From positions 1 to 23,729 of the IMG/VR virus record IMGVR_UViG_3300025013_000119: a stretch of 23,729 nucleotides of DNA; one strand, given 5' to 3'. This document shows, in pieces, positions 6,989-15,706 of this stretch. Each line of letters begins with the position of its first letter. Positions within the stretch are counted from its first letter, which is position 1. The notes under the pieces were generated by a model that did no database searches, was not told the DNA's origin, and worked only from the letters and a program-made list of their open reading frames with translations. Position numbers and translations under genes: made by a program. The stretch is from a virus.

Positions 6989-7486
6989 TTATGCCTTCAT
7001 GGCTTCCAGTATTTTCCTGTCCTGGGAAATAGCGCAGGATTCATGAACGCAGTCCCCCGCGAAAGGGTAATCATCTGGCCGGTCAAACTCAATCTTTGCC
7101 CACCTATCGACCGGGCCGTTTTTGTCTTGGAGCATGGGATGGCAGCACAGAGGACACCAATCATATTCTGTCAACCGATCTTCGTAGGTGTCCCCCTGTT
7201 TTCGCACCGATTCAAAAGTACAGTCCTTCGGAACTTGCTTGACAGCTCCGGCGTAATTTCCGGCTGTAACTGTGATGGTTTTTTTCTCCCAGATTTCCAG
7301 CAAAAAGGGCATAAGCATCGGCTGGGTGTTTTCGCACTCGGCAAGCCGCATTATGTTGGGATGGAATGGGCCATGTTTCACTTGTTTCCCGTACTGACCA
7401 CACATGTGGATGCTTTTGATAGACATTGTGTCTTGCTCCGCCTCTGAAGGTGAAAGGTACTGGCACTCCGGGTTGCAAAATTTCAT
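6989..7486 (-). CDS. Cysteine-rich hypothetical protein (165 aa)
   Basis: Not recognised. The protein has nine or so cysteines in clusters: FCNPECQYLSP (3-13), MCGQYGK (28-34), AEC (49-51), CTF (89-91), and WCPLCCHPM (110-118), plus several histidines, suggesting one or two metal-binding sites. The middle (60-85) is hydrophobic beta-type sequence. GGAGG lies eight bases before the ATG at 7486. The gene follows the Mor-like activator by 15 bases and ends against promoter B, so it is the last gene before the late block. It may be a middle-phase protein. No enzyme motif is visible. Confidence 0.7.
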   Translation of the reverse strand: MKFCNPECQYLSPSEAEQDTMSIKSIHMCGQYGKQVKHGPFHPNIMRLAECENTQPMLMPFLLEIWEKKTITVTAGNYAGAVKQVPKDCTFESVRKQGDTYEDRLTEYDWCPLCCHPMLQDKNGPVDRWAKIEFDRPDDYPFAGDCVHESCAISQDRKILEAMKA

Positions 7487-7501
7487 CTGTCTTACCTCCG
7501 T

Positions 7502-7768
7502 TTATGTTTGAACTATCCGTCTGACCTGTTTTACCTTCAGCCGATACTTGATCGCCAATTCTTGATGATTACGCCCGGTGAACTCAATCTTGAGCCGGCG
7601 ATTACGCTCGGCCCGGTAGAGATGCTGGAAGTCAGGGAATGTGATCCGGTAACCACCGACCACCTCGACCATAACCTGGATGATCTGCGGCGCCATGTTG
7701 CCGAACTCACCATGCAGACGACTGAAAAGTTCTGTTACTACCTCTGTGTGCTCGGCCCTGGTCATCAT
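7502..7768 (-). CDS. Mor/C-family transcription activator
   Basis: An 88-aa protein matching the Mor activator family of Mu-like phages: an N-terminal dimerisation helix region, the GGYRITFP beta-strand turn (38-45), then IEFTGRNHQELAIKYRLKVK followed by QVRRIVQ, a helix-turn-helix (61-87). Mor and C bind as dimers to dyads beside -35 and recruit RNA polymerase to middle and late promoters that lack a proper -35. Two such sites are seen at 2050-2097 and 6939-6986. The first ATG (7768) shares ATGA with the integrase stop. The ATG at 7765 is better spaced from GGAGGG and may be the true start. It is short compared with Mu Mor (about 129 aa) because the N-terminus is reduced. Confidence 0.85.
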   Translation of the reverse strand: MMTRAEHTEVVTELFSRLHGEFGNMAPQIIQVMVEVVGGYRITFPDFQHLYRAERNRRLKIEFTGRNHQELAIKYRLKVKQVRRIVQT

Positions 7769-8754
7769 CCCTCCTCGATTTCATTGAAGCGCTTGTCCGG
7801 GATAGCGGTCTTGCGCAAGGTCCTCTCTGATATTGCAATGTAGCCCAGCGTGGTCTTCGGATCCTCGTGTCCCAGGAGAGCCATCACCTCGAAGACTCCA
7901 ACGGACTGGATGCCGTGTCCGCACCGCGGGCACTTGTCATGCCCGCTGTCATAAAGGTCGGTGGCGAACGTCGACCGCATCTTGTGCAGGAAAACCTCCG
8001 CATCGTCGATGCCGATCGTCCGGGAGTACTTCTTCAGGATGTTCTGATAGCTCTTGTCACTGAGCCGGTCGCTCCGCCCAGGGCGCCCCCCCTTCTTGAG
8101 CCGGATGAACACCGCAGCTGTGTCCGTCTCTATACCCTTCCTTACCAGCAACCATTCGCGTAGCGCCCTGGAGGGATTGGTGCGCATGGTTACCGTGCGA
8201 TCCTTCCCCCCCTTGCCGCCGATGATCTGTAGCCGGATATAACCACCGGTATCGATGCAGTGATTCATGTCCAGGTTGACCAGCTCCGAGACGCGGGGCC
8301 CGGCTGCATAGAGCGTCTTCAAAATAGCCAGGTCGCGCAACCCTTGGGTGGTGTCCCGATCCGGCGCCCTGAAGAGGAGGCGCAGCTCCTCCGTGCTGAA
8401 CTTCTGAGGAAGGGTTTCCTGGACCTTAGGTGAGGGGATACCCTTGGTAGGATCATCCTTCCGGTACCCGGCATACTTCATCCACTGGAAGAAACTCTTG
8501 ACTGCGGAGAGCTTGCTCGCCCTGGACCGGTTGGAGAGGTTCCCCATGTCATAGAAAAGCGCCTTCTGCCACTCCGTGACGTCCTCCCGGGAGGTCAGGA
8601 TAGGGTTACCCCCTTTGTCTGCCTCCAGTGCCCACCGGAAGAAGCCACGGGCCACCAGGCAGTACTGCTCCACTCCCCGTTGGCGCTGGCCCTTCTGGAT
8701 GAGCATGTGCTCCATCCATTCCGTGATAACCTGCTCAAAACTCACCTCCTTCAT
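7765..8754 (-). CDS. Tyrosine recombinase (full length, likely phage integrase)
   Basis: A 329-aa site-specific recombinase. An N-terminal SAM-like core-binding domain (about 5-100) is followed by the catalytic domain with Arg154 (AAGPRVSEL), Lys in GGKGGKDR (181/184), H257-x2-R260, His296 (LLGHEDPKTT) and nucleophile Tyr305. Between Arg260 and His296 there are 36 residues, against 23 in the two other recombinases of this window; the extra piece contains CPRCGH (275-280), a possible metal knuckle. The last codons overlap the Mor-like gene (ATGA). It reads leftward between the putative origin and the activator. It is the best candidate for prophage integration or excision, though no att core could be identified. 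Confidence 0.9.
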   Translation of the reverse strand: MKEVSFEQVITEWMEHMLIQKGQRQRGVEQYCLVARGFFRWALEADKGGNPILTSREDVTEWQKALFYDMGNLSNRSRASKLSAVKSFFQWMKYAGYRKDDPTKGIPSPKVQETLPQKFSTEELRLLFRAPDRDTTQGLRDLAILKTLYAAGPRVSELVNLDMNHCIDTGGYIRLQIIGGKGGKDRTVTMRTNPSRALREWLLVRKGIETDTAAVFIRLKKGGRPGRSDRLSDKSYQNILKKYSRTIGIDDAEVFLHKMRSTFATDLYDSGHDKCPRCGHGIQSVGVFEVMALLGHEDPKTTLGYIAISERTLRKTAIPDKRFNEIEEG

Positions 8755-9332
8755 ACCCTTTCCCCCCCGCGCCCCCCGCTTTCCGACAGGTGGCGTGCAA
8801 AATGTTGATTGATCCCACCGACTAGGCCTATCCGAAAGGGTTTTAGACGACGTGAGCGATAATAGCGGCAGCTAGTGGGGCCGATTCCCCAAACTAATGA
8901 ATATTTTTGACGGGGGGTGGGTGCCCGAGACCACCTCGATGCTCACCTTTTGATGATCCCCAAACTGAACCGCACCTTTCACCTTCACCCATGACCGCAA
9001 CTCATTGATATCCGATTGCCCTGGTGACCACCAACCGCACACTTTGTAAAAAGACGCGGTTGGGTTTTGGGTTCGCAATGGCTTTGTTCCAGACGGCTTT
9101 TTATCCTGGCCACGATGGCCGTGTGCAGAGGATTGAACCGCCCTGGCGACTATGCTATGCTGCCACCCGTTCTAGGTCTAGGCTGGTGCCCTTGAGACTT
9201 GCCCTTAGAACAATGGATGAAATCCTTTTTTTCAGAAGCAACAGAGGCCTACGGCCGGCTGAATGCTCCTTGGAAGTAAAAAACCAAGCCCTTGCACTTG
9301 ACGCTCAGCGGTGAGGGCAAGGCACTTAACAG
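8755..9332. other. Intergenic stretch between the integrase and the iteron region
   Basis: About 580 bases with no convincing gene. A 68-codon minus-strand reading frame (8872-9078) starts at TTG with a poor ribosome site and is listed separately at low confidence. A 4-bp stem followed by seven Ts reading rightward (about 9213-9237) is too weak to call a terminator. Position next to the integrase start makes it a reasonable place for attP and recombinase arm sites, but no clear core or repeated arm motif was found by eye. Confidence 0.4.
8872..9078 (-). CDS. Doubtful 68-aa reading frame
   Basis: A TTG-started frame ending at TAG. The translation has protein-like composition in the middle (SWVKVKGAVQFGDHQKVSIE, then VVSGTHPPSKIFISLGN). 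There is no good ribosome site, only GGAA upstream of the TTG, and it does not touch the neighbouring genes, unlike most genes here. It could be a small regulator (for example an excisionase-sized protein next to the integrase) or noise. No family was recognised. Confidence 0.22.
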   Translation of the reverse strand: MRTQNPTASFYKVCGWWSPGQSDINELRSWVKVKGAVQFGDHQKVSIEVVSGTHPPSKIFISLGNRPH

Positions 9333-9675
9333 ACTGCACCACTGCACCAACACCCCTCAAACCCGCACCCAGCCTAGCTTCAGGCCGTGGTGCAGTCCTC
9401 CAAACACCCCGACAACTGCACCACAACTGCACCACAACTGCACCAAGACTGCACCACAACTGCACCAAGACTAAGTTAATAATATAATTGAGTAATACCT
9501 AAATTTGGTGCAGTGGTGCAGTTGTTTTAGACATGCGCCATCATGTGCGCGGTCGGACCCTATAAAGAAGCCAGAAAGCCCGTTTGCCCCCTGTTTTCCC
9601 TGTCCGCTCTTACAACTGCACCAGACTGCACCACCATGACTGCACCGTGCTGCACCCCTTGGTTGGACTGCACCA
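9333..9675. repeat. Iteron cluster, probable phage replication origin
   Basis: The 9-mer ACTGCACCA occurs ten times on the plus strand (starting 9333, 9341, 9415, 9426, 9437, 9448, 9459, 9615, 9625, 9667) and three times inverted (9388, 9506, 9514), with degenerate copies at 9639 and 9649. Five are in tandem with an exact 11-bp period (9415-9467). They are followed by a very AT-rich stretch (about 9469-9505), then two inverted copies sharing one base, mirroring the pair at 9333-9349. This layout (phased iterons beside an AT-rich unwinding region, next to the 3' end of the primase-helicase gene) is that of an iteron origin such as phage P4 ori. The assignment as origin is inference. Confidence 0.75.
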
Positions 9676-9692
9676 CCCTGAATACCTGATGG

Positions 9693-12600
9693 CTACCTCA
9701 CCAGCGTATGCCTAAACTTGAAGAACCTGGTACCGCTGATGATCTTGAAGTACGGCTCCTTCCCCTCGGTCTCCATCAGCTCCCAACCGCTCTTGGCCAG
9801 CAGGCCCTTGTCATTGCGCAGCCTGGCCGTGAAGATCGATGCCGACTCATAAGGGTTCCGCTTCCCGGTGTTCTTGGCCAACCGATCGAAGGCATCCACC
9901 ACCTCCGCGGACGTTGCGATGAACTCAATGACCGACCTGCTGTAGCGATCACCGCTGCATTGGCACGCATCAGCCTTCTTAGAGCAGACACTGCAGTAGA
10001 TTTCCGGTACCGTCTTGACCATCCTGATGCCATACTCCGGATGCTCCATGGCAAACACCTTCTCCTCGTAACCCGGCTCGTCCGCAGGGATAAAGTTTGC
10101 CCTCCCCTTGAAGTACTGCATGTACTCCCTCACCAGGCCATCGAACAACTGCAGGATATGGTTGCTCCCCAACTCCGTTTCCTTGGCCGATGAGTTCTGA
10201 TCCTCGATCCATGCCGTGTAGATGTCCTTGTCCCCGCTCTCCACCCCGTACATCAGGTCACCCTCGGGATAGTAGGGAATGTACTTCAGGAGCTTCTCCA
10301 GGATGAGCATCAAGAGCGCCAGGTAAGCATTGGTGCGGTCCTTGGCATGGCCCTTGAACTGCTTGTTCAGGATCGTCATGAATTCCTTGCGCTGCTCCAG
10401 GTTGGGAAGGATCTCTTTCTGCAGGAACTTGACGATCGCCGACATGATCAGGTCGCGCTTCTTTTTAAGCTGTTCCATCACCTCCGACTCGTGGTAGTTG
10501 TCGGACCCATAGACGCGCCGGTCGAACTGGATCTCGAAGGTCCTGGAGATGAGTTCGGACAGAGTGAAGGGCTCTATCGCAGTGATGCAGATCAGCGCCC
10601 TGGGTGATTCGTCCACCGTGTCGGTATCGGTCCCCCCCTTGCGCTTCTCTTTCTGGCCCCTCGTCGCCGCCAGGAGGAGGAACTTCGTCATTCCCCTGGT
10701 CAAGTCCTTATGCTCCAGGTTGTCGATGACCAGGAGAGGGTTCTGGCTTGCCGCCGAGAAGGCCGCGGCGCCGGAGGGGTCGGAGAGCTGGTCATTGCCA
10801 TAGATCAGGGTCGTGATCCCCTTCGCTGCCGTCGACTTCCCGGAGCTCGCATAGCCGGCGAACTTCATCAGGAACTGGTAGGGCGCCATGTCAGGGCAGA
10901 ATCCGGAGATCATCCAGCACAAAATCATGAATTTCTGCTCCCGCTTCACAGCCAGGCCGTCCAGGAGGAGGTCCTTCAGGTAGGTCATGCCCTCCTGTAT
11001 GTCCGTGTCCGGCAGGAAGTTGAAGGGCTGAATCTTGTTCGAGCTGCTGAGCAGGATATGGTCATCGTTCATGCCGTTCTGGATCTCGTCTATCCTTTCC
11101 CTGGATATTTTCAGAATCGTATTGTTTGGGCTGTTCAGATTCATAAAGATGGTGTCGCGCACCACGTCCGTGTGGATCCACTGACACATCTCGATCATGC
11201 GGCCGTTGAGATACGCCGTATGCTTCAGGGCGTCCCACACCATGCTCCCCGGAGACTTGCTGATGATCATCCTGGTCAGCTTCAACATCAGCGCGTTGAA
11301 CGCCGTGTTGTTGTCGACCGTGTAGGTGCGGTTTTGGTAGATGAGATAGACAGTATTCTCCCGGTCATAGTAGAAACGCCCGTGGTGGGTGAAGAACTTG
11401 AAGCAGATCTCCGCCACCTGGATCGGGCAGGCGTCCTTCGGGTTGTCCAGGAAGGTGAAGTAATCCGTGATCTGCTTGTAGAGGTCCTGGGAGAAGTCGA
11501 GCTCTTGCTCGATCGCCTTCTGAGAGAAGCCGAGCGTCATCAGCTTCTCGGCGTAAACTTGCTGCTGGATGATGGCGTGCCGGCCGATCAGGCGGAACAC
11601 GTTCAGCGCCTCCTCCCCACCGGGCCCCTGCAGATGATCAAGCCGGAATTCCAGTGAAGAGAGCGCCGAGGCCTGGAGGATCTCCCAGGTGATGTAGTCG
11701 AGCGCATCTTGCTGCAGGCGCCGGACCTCCCGCTTGCGGTCCCCCTCGAACGCCTTCAGGAAGGAATCCGGATCATCACCCTCCTTGCCGTACACGATGA
11801 TGCGCACGTTGATTTCCGGCAGGGCGCGGCAGATTTTGCGCACATACTTGTGGCCGGCCTTGTCGTTGTCCACCCAGAGGTAGAGGTGCTTTCCCCTGCA
11901 GCGCGAAGCGAGCGCCTTCAGCTGCTCCTCGGAGATCTGCCCGATCATCGCCATGAAGTAGGCGAGGCCGGTGTTCAGCGCCTGGAGGCGGTCATGCTCC
12001 CCCTCGACCAGGATTACCTCGTCGTAGCGCTCCATGACGTCCTGGCCGTAGAAGACCCAGCGCTTGTCCCGCTGCTCGTTCGGCAGCTGGAAGGCCAGCT
12101 TCTTTTCCTTCGGAACGTCGCGCGCGTCCTTCATTGTGAAATGAACCACCCGGCCGCGGCTGAAATGGGGGAAGATCGCCAGCCCCTTGCCGAAGAAGTC
12201 GAGGACCCTGGTTCCCCCCTCGATCTCCTTTCCCTTGGCGAGCCCGCTCTCCACGATCTCTTTGTCCGTGAACTTCTTGTCTCGCAGGTGGTCCAGGAGA
12301 CGGCCGTCGCTCCAGCCGAGCTTCTCCTGAGCCATGGTGGCCGGGAGATGCCCGCGGAGTTCCAGGAAGTAACCAGTGCCGAGCTCCAGTGCCCGGGCGT
12401 GGTAGTACTCCGCCGCAATCTCCCGGATCTTCTCCGTAGTGGTCAGCGTTGGCTTGCGCTTCGCCTTATCCTCCAGCTTGACCCCGGCGATCTCCGCCGC
12501 GCGCTTCAGTGCGCCGGCCTTATCCAGATTGTAAAAGCGCTCGAGGAAGGAGAAGACGTCGCCGTGCGCCTCCGGAGCGCACTGGAAACAGTGGAAGTCC

Positions 12601-12746
12601 TGCTTGTCCGGCCTGATTGAAAAACAATCCCTCCCCTTGCAAAAAGGGCATTCCGGCAAATGTTTCCCCGGCATATCCTGAGAAGTTTCCGACAAGATGA
12701 CCGTCTTTATATTCAGCGCCGATTTGACCCGGATAAAATCACTCAT
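9693..12746 (-). CDS. Primase-helicase, replication initiation protein
   Basis: A 1017-aa replication protein. A CHC2-type zinc finger (C33, C36, C53, C56) and downstream primase region are followed by a TOPRIM domain: EGEHD (248-252), DND (293-295), DPDSF (325-329). A superfamily-3/AAA-like helicase follows: Walker A GYASSGKST (631-639), Walker B LLVID (671-675), likely arginine finger in SRTFEIQF (734-741). The C-terminus has a Cys group (918, 921, 928, 930) and a winged-helix-like end (about 935-1017). This order parallels P4 alpha protein, whose C-terminus binds origin iterons; here 13 perfect iterons lie just past the gene. The ATG at 12746 has only a distant GGGGG (12 bases), so coupling to the small frame upstream is possible. 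Confidence 0.88.
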   Translation of the reverse strand: MSDFIRVKSALNIKTVILSETSQDMPGKHLPECPFCKGRDCFSIRPDKQDFHCFQCAPEAHGDVFSFLERFYNLDKAGALKRAAEIAGVKLEDKAKRKPTLTTTEKIREIAAEYYHARALELGTGYFLELRGHLPATMAQEKLGWSDGRLLDHLRDKKFTDKEIVESGLAKGKEIEGGTRVLDFFGKGLAIFPHFSRGRVVHFTMKDARDVPKEKKLAFQLPNEQRDKRWVFYGQDVMERYDEVILVEGEHDRLQALNTGLAYFMAMIGQISEEQLKALASRCRGKHLYLWVDNDKAGHKYVRKICRALPEINVRIIVYGKEGDDPDSFLKAFEGDRKREVRRLQQDALDYITWEILQASALSSLEFRLDHLQGPGGEEALNVFRLIGRHAIIQQQVYAEKLMTLGFSQKAIEQELDFSQDLYKQITDYFTFLDNPKDACPIQVAEICFKFFTHHGRFYYDRENTVYLIYQNRTYTVDNNTAFNALMLKLTRMIISKSPGSMVWDALKHTAYLNGRMIEMCQWIHTDVVRDTIFMNLNSPNNTILKISRERIDEIQNGMNDDHILLSSSNKIQPFNFLPDTDIQEGMTYLKDLLLDGLAVKREQKFMILCWMISGFCPDMAPYQFLMKFAGYASSGKSTAAKGITTLIYGNDQLSDPSGAAAFSAASQNPLLVIDNLEHKDLTRGMTKFLLLAATRGQKEKRKGGTDTDTVDESPRALICITAIEPFTLSELISRTFEIQFDRRVYGSDNYHESEVMEQLKKKRDLIMSAIVKFLQKEILPNLEQRKEFMTILNKQFKGHAKDRTNAYLALLMLILEKLLKYIPYYPEGDLMYGVESGDKDIYTAWIEDQNSSAKETELGSNHILQLFDGLVREYMQYFKGRANFIPADEPGYEEKVFAMEHPEYGIRMVKTVPEIYCSVCSKKADACQCSGDRYSRSVIEFIATSAEVVDAFDRLAKNTGKRNPYESASIFTARLRNDKGLLAKSGWELMETEGKEPYFKIISGTRFFKFRHTLVR

Positions 12747-12753
12747 TTGTGAA

Positions 12754-14099
<1,346 letters not shown>

Positions 14100-14146
14100 G
14101 CTTTTCCTCCTTTCGTGATATCCCGCCGATTCACAGATAAGTACTA

Positions 14147-14153
14147 GTTAAAC
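14147..14153 (+). other. attI-like or cassette-end core box next to the integron-type integrase
   Basis: GTTAAAC on the plus strand fits GTTRRRY exactly; on the minus strand it reads GTTTAAC and contains the TAA stop of the 62-aa gene. It lies 48 bases upstream of the integrase start codon, where an attI crossover point is expected. No paired hairpin surrounds it, as is true of attI sites. It could equally be the R'' box of a lost attC. Confidence 0.4.
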
Positions 14154-14336
14154 CGATTTATTGGCGAGCCATCCCGCTTTGAAGTCGAGCCACCTTTTCT
14201 GTATGCCGAAGTCAGAAAACCCATGTTGTGGACCCGACCAGTGCTGTTTCAGGGATGACCTAGACCACCGCTCGCAGTCAGCGTTTTCCTCTTTTATCCT
14301 CGCGACAAATGCTGATCTGCACATGGCCTCGCTCAT
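14148..14336 (-). CDS. Small phage protein (62 aa)
   Basis: The start is the ATG at 14336, which overlaps the stop of the upstream DUF551-like gene by four bases (ATGA); a longer frame from 14402 is not needed. The protein (MSEAMCRSAFVARIKEENAD, then WSRSSLKQHWSGPQHGF and WLDFKAGWLANKSV) resembles short phage proteins with regularly spaced tryptophans and a final W-x2-F-K-x-G-W element, whose function is unknown. Its stop codon lies within the GTTTAAC box at 14147-14153, then the integron-type integrase begins 48 bases later. Confidence 0.6.
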   Translation of the reverse strand: MSEAMCRSAFVARIKEENADCERWSRSSLKQHWSGPQHGFSDFGIQKRWLDFKAGWLANKSV

Positions 14337-14698
14337 GGCCGCACCGCCTCTGCCGTTAGCGGTTCGGGGAGCGGTTGCCAATGAAAAGGCACCGTGACAC
14401 ACGGATCACCACCCTCAGAATCGTGCCAGCCGCCACAAGGCGAGTAGTACACGACCATCATTTCTCCGTTCGGCCAGCAGCCTAGGACATCATCGCTACG
14501 GTAATCTCCGCCAATCTGCGGCAACGTCGCGGCGTCCATCCACTCGTCGGATTTCATCGCCAATTCCACAGCCGCTTCCAGCTCGACGATCCTGCTCGAC
14601 ATTGCAACATTGGCATGCAAGGGAATGGCAGGGTCAAGCGTCATGCCGCGCAGCATATTTGCCGTCGACTCCATAATTTCCAACAGTACATTGATCAT
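14333..14698 (-). CDS. DUF551-like phage protein
   Basis: A 121-aa protein. The C-terminal half has the DUF551 pattern: DEWMDAATLPQIGGDY, then VLGCWPNGEMMVVYYSPCGG, WHDSEGG and finally FHWQPLPEPL. This domain is common in phage and prophage accessory genes; its role is unknown. The N-terminus (1-50) is helical. GGGAGGAAAC precedes the ATG at 14698, and the GTTAAAC box of the attC-like site ends 13 bases upstream, typical of the distance from a cassette boundary to its gene. It is coupled to the 62-aa gene downstream. Confidence 0.75.
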   Translation of the reverse strand: MINVLLEIMESTANMLRGMTLDPAIPLHANVAMSSRIVELEAAVELAMKSDEWMDAATLPQIGGDYRSDDVLGCWPNGEMMVVYYSPCGGWHDSEGGDPCVTVPFHWQPLPEPLTAEAVRP

Positions 14699-14711
14699 GT
14701 TTCCTCCCAGC

Positions 14712-14798
14712 GTTTAACCAGCAGGTCGAGGCGACCGAGCTGGCAATAGTTGGGCAGGTGGGCGAGAGTTGATGCGCCTCACCTGCAAATCGTTAGGC
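14712..14798. other. attC-like recombination site
   Basis: On the plus strand, GTTTAAC (14712-14718) and GTTAGGC (14792-14798) bracket two 12-base arms, GCAGGT-GAGGCG (14721-14733) and CGCCTCACCTGC (14775-14786). The arms pair perfectly apart from one unpaired C at 14727. A 41-base variable loop lies between. Paired R boxes, paired L arms, a single extrahelical base and 87-bp length are the defining features of integron attC sites. The minus-strand NADAR gene stops inside the GCCTAAC box and the DUF551 gene starts 13 bases past the other end, as in gene cassettes. Confidence 0.72.
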
Positions 14799-15647
14799 GG
14801 TCGCCCGCAGCTCGGCCCGAATCTCCATCCAGAGCCTGCCAAGCATGTTTACCCCATCCCGATCTTCGCCCCACCCCCAGAAATCATCACGCCAGGAGTC
14901 CTCTACCAGTTCACGGTCACCAGTCGCCAACAGCTTCCGCTTCACGTATTCGTGCCGGCTTGCCTTTGCGCGGAGGATGTCCCGCATGATGCCCACCTTT
15001 ACATCATCCCAGTCTGGGCGGCGTTCAGCCTTATGCGCTTCAGCAACTTTAAAAGCTTCGTGGGCTGAAATAGCATCTCTGATTTTCATCTGCAGGCTGA
15101 AGTTGCCGGGGAACTTCTCGGAATGGTAGGCCGCCTCCGAGGTATCGTAAGTCAGGCCCTTCCATGCCAGCCGAAAAGCCGAGAAATTCGACAGGACATA
15201 GAAGTCCTGTTCGTAGAAAAGAACCCTGTCCGGAGTATCCGACTTGTGGCACTCTGCCCAGCGCAGCCCCTCGCGGTACTGTTCCATCGTGAGTTCCGCG
15301 CCGCAATCATCGCAGTGCGCCACACCCTTTGCCTGGTCGTGACGGTCGCAGTAAAGAACGTTGCCGAAACAGTAAGGGCAACCTCCCGCCTGCATTCCAG
15401 CTGCGACGCGCATAGACCTGACAACGAGAGCAGCCAGTGCCTCATCGGCCTCGCGGCCTTCGCCGGTCGTGATATCCATGATGCTGCGGCACCCTTCGGG
15501 ATCGTCCAGACAGAACCCGATAACGGTGCACCCGTACCGCTGACTTTCGCCGGGTTCAAGATCCTCCACCGGCTTCAAGTAGTTGCAGTCGCTGTCCAGG
15601 GCTTGAACCTGGAGTTCATCAATCGGTTCCCACGCCTTCATATCCAT
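14793..15647 (-). CDS. NADAR-domain (YbiA-like) protein with zinc-ribbon N-terminal region
   Basis: A 284-aa protein. Residues 141-282 match the NADAR/DUF1768 fold: VLFYEQDFYVLSNFSAFRL, TSEAAYHSEKFPG (169-181, Glu171 in the active-site region), WDDVKVGIMRDILRAK, TGDRELVEDSWRDDFWGWG, and the ending GVNMLGRLWMEIR. NADAR proteins hydrolyse N-glycosidic bonds of riboflavin intermediates or remove ADP-ribose from nucleic acid. Residues 1-140 are additional: an acidic first part and a Cys-rich part (CPYC 90-93, C100, CDDC 112-115) likely binding zinc. GGAGGAG precedes the ATG at 15647, 15 bases after a GTTAGGC box. The stop TAA lies within GCCTAAC of the attC-like site. A role in countering ADP-ribosylating host defences is an inference. 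Confidence 0.85.
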   Translation of the reverse strand: MDMKAWEPIDELQVQALDSDCNYLKPVEDLEPGESQRYGCTVIGFCLDDPEGCRSIMDITTGEGREADEALAALVVRSMRVAAGMQAGGCPYCFGNVLYCDRHDQAKGVAHCDDCGAELTMEQYREGLRWAECHKSDTPDRVLFYEQDFYVLSNFSAFRLAWKGLTYDTSEAAYHSEKFPGNFSLQMKIRDAISAHEAFKVAEAHKAERRPDWDDVKVGIMRDILRAKASRHEYVKRKLLATGDRELVEDSWRDDFWGWGEDRDGVNMLGRLWMEIRAELRATA

Positions 15648-15661
15648 CTACTCCTCCTTGC

Positions 15662-15706
15662 GCCTAACCCGGCGCTGCTGCTCCGCAGAGCTTGGTTCCG
15701 TTATAC
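15662..15706. other. Short attC-like boundary
   Basis: GCCTAAC (15662-15668) and GTTATAC (15700-15706) on the plus strand bracket 31 bases that include a GCTC/GAGC hairpin. On the minus strand the 266-aa gene stops inside GTATAAC and the NADAR gene starts 15 bases after GTTAGGC, the same layout as at 14712-14798. At 45 bp it is shorter than known attC sites, the L arms do not pair well, and GTTATAC departs from GTTRRRY at one base. It may be a decayed or deleted site. Confidence 0.4.

Noticed and set aside
9120-9190. Possible tRNA or tRNA fragment (GGTTCAATCC on the minus strand resembles a T-loop)
   Set aside because: The flanking five bases do not pair as a T-stem and no acceptor or anticodon arm can be formed.
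9205-9240. Rightward terminator (GGAT/ATCC stem with seven Ts)
   Set aside because: Stem of only four base pairs and no rightward gene upstream.
8755-9330. attP core and integrase arm sites
   Set aside because: Expected next to the integrase, but no repeated arm motif or tRNA-like core could be identified by eye.
9232-9468. 78-codon minus-strand frame within the iteron region (LWCSLGAVVVQLWC repeats)
   Set aside because: The translation is only the iteron repeat read as protein; no real domain.
9333-9675. CRISPR array
   Set aside because: Repeat unit is only 9-11 bp, occurs in both orientations, and there are no spacer-length unique segments; fits iterons.
10710-12620. Two long rightward frames (315 and 303 codons) opposite the primase-helicase
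   Set aside because: Mirror frames of a gene with zinc finger, TOPRIM and helicase motifs; no independent protein-like features.
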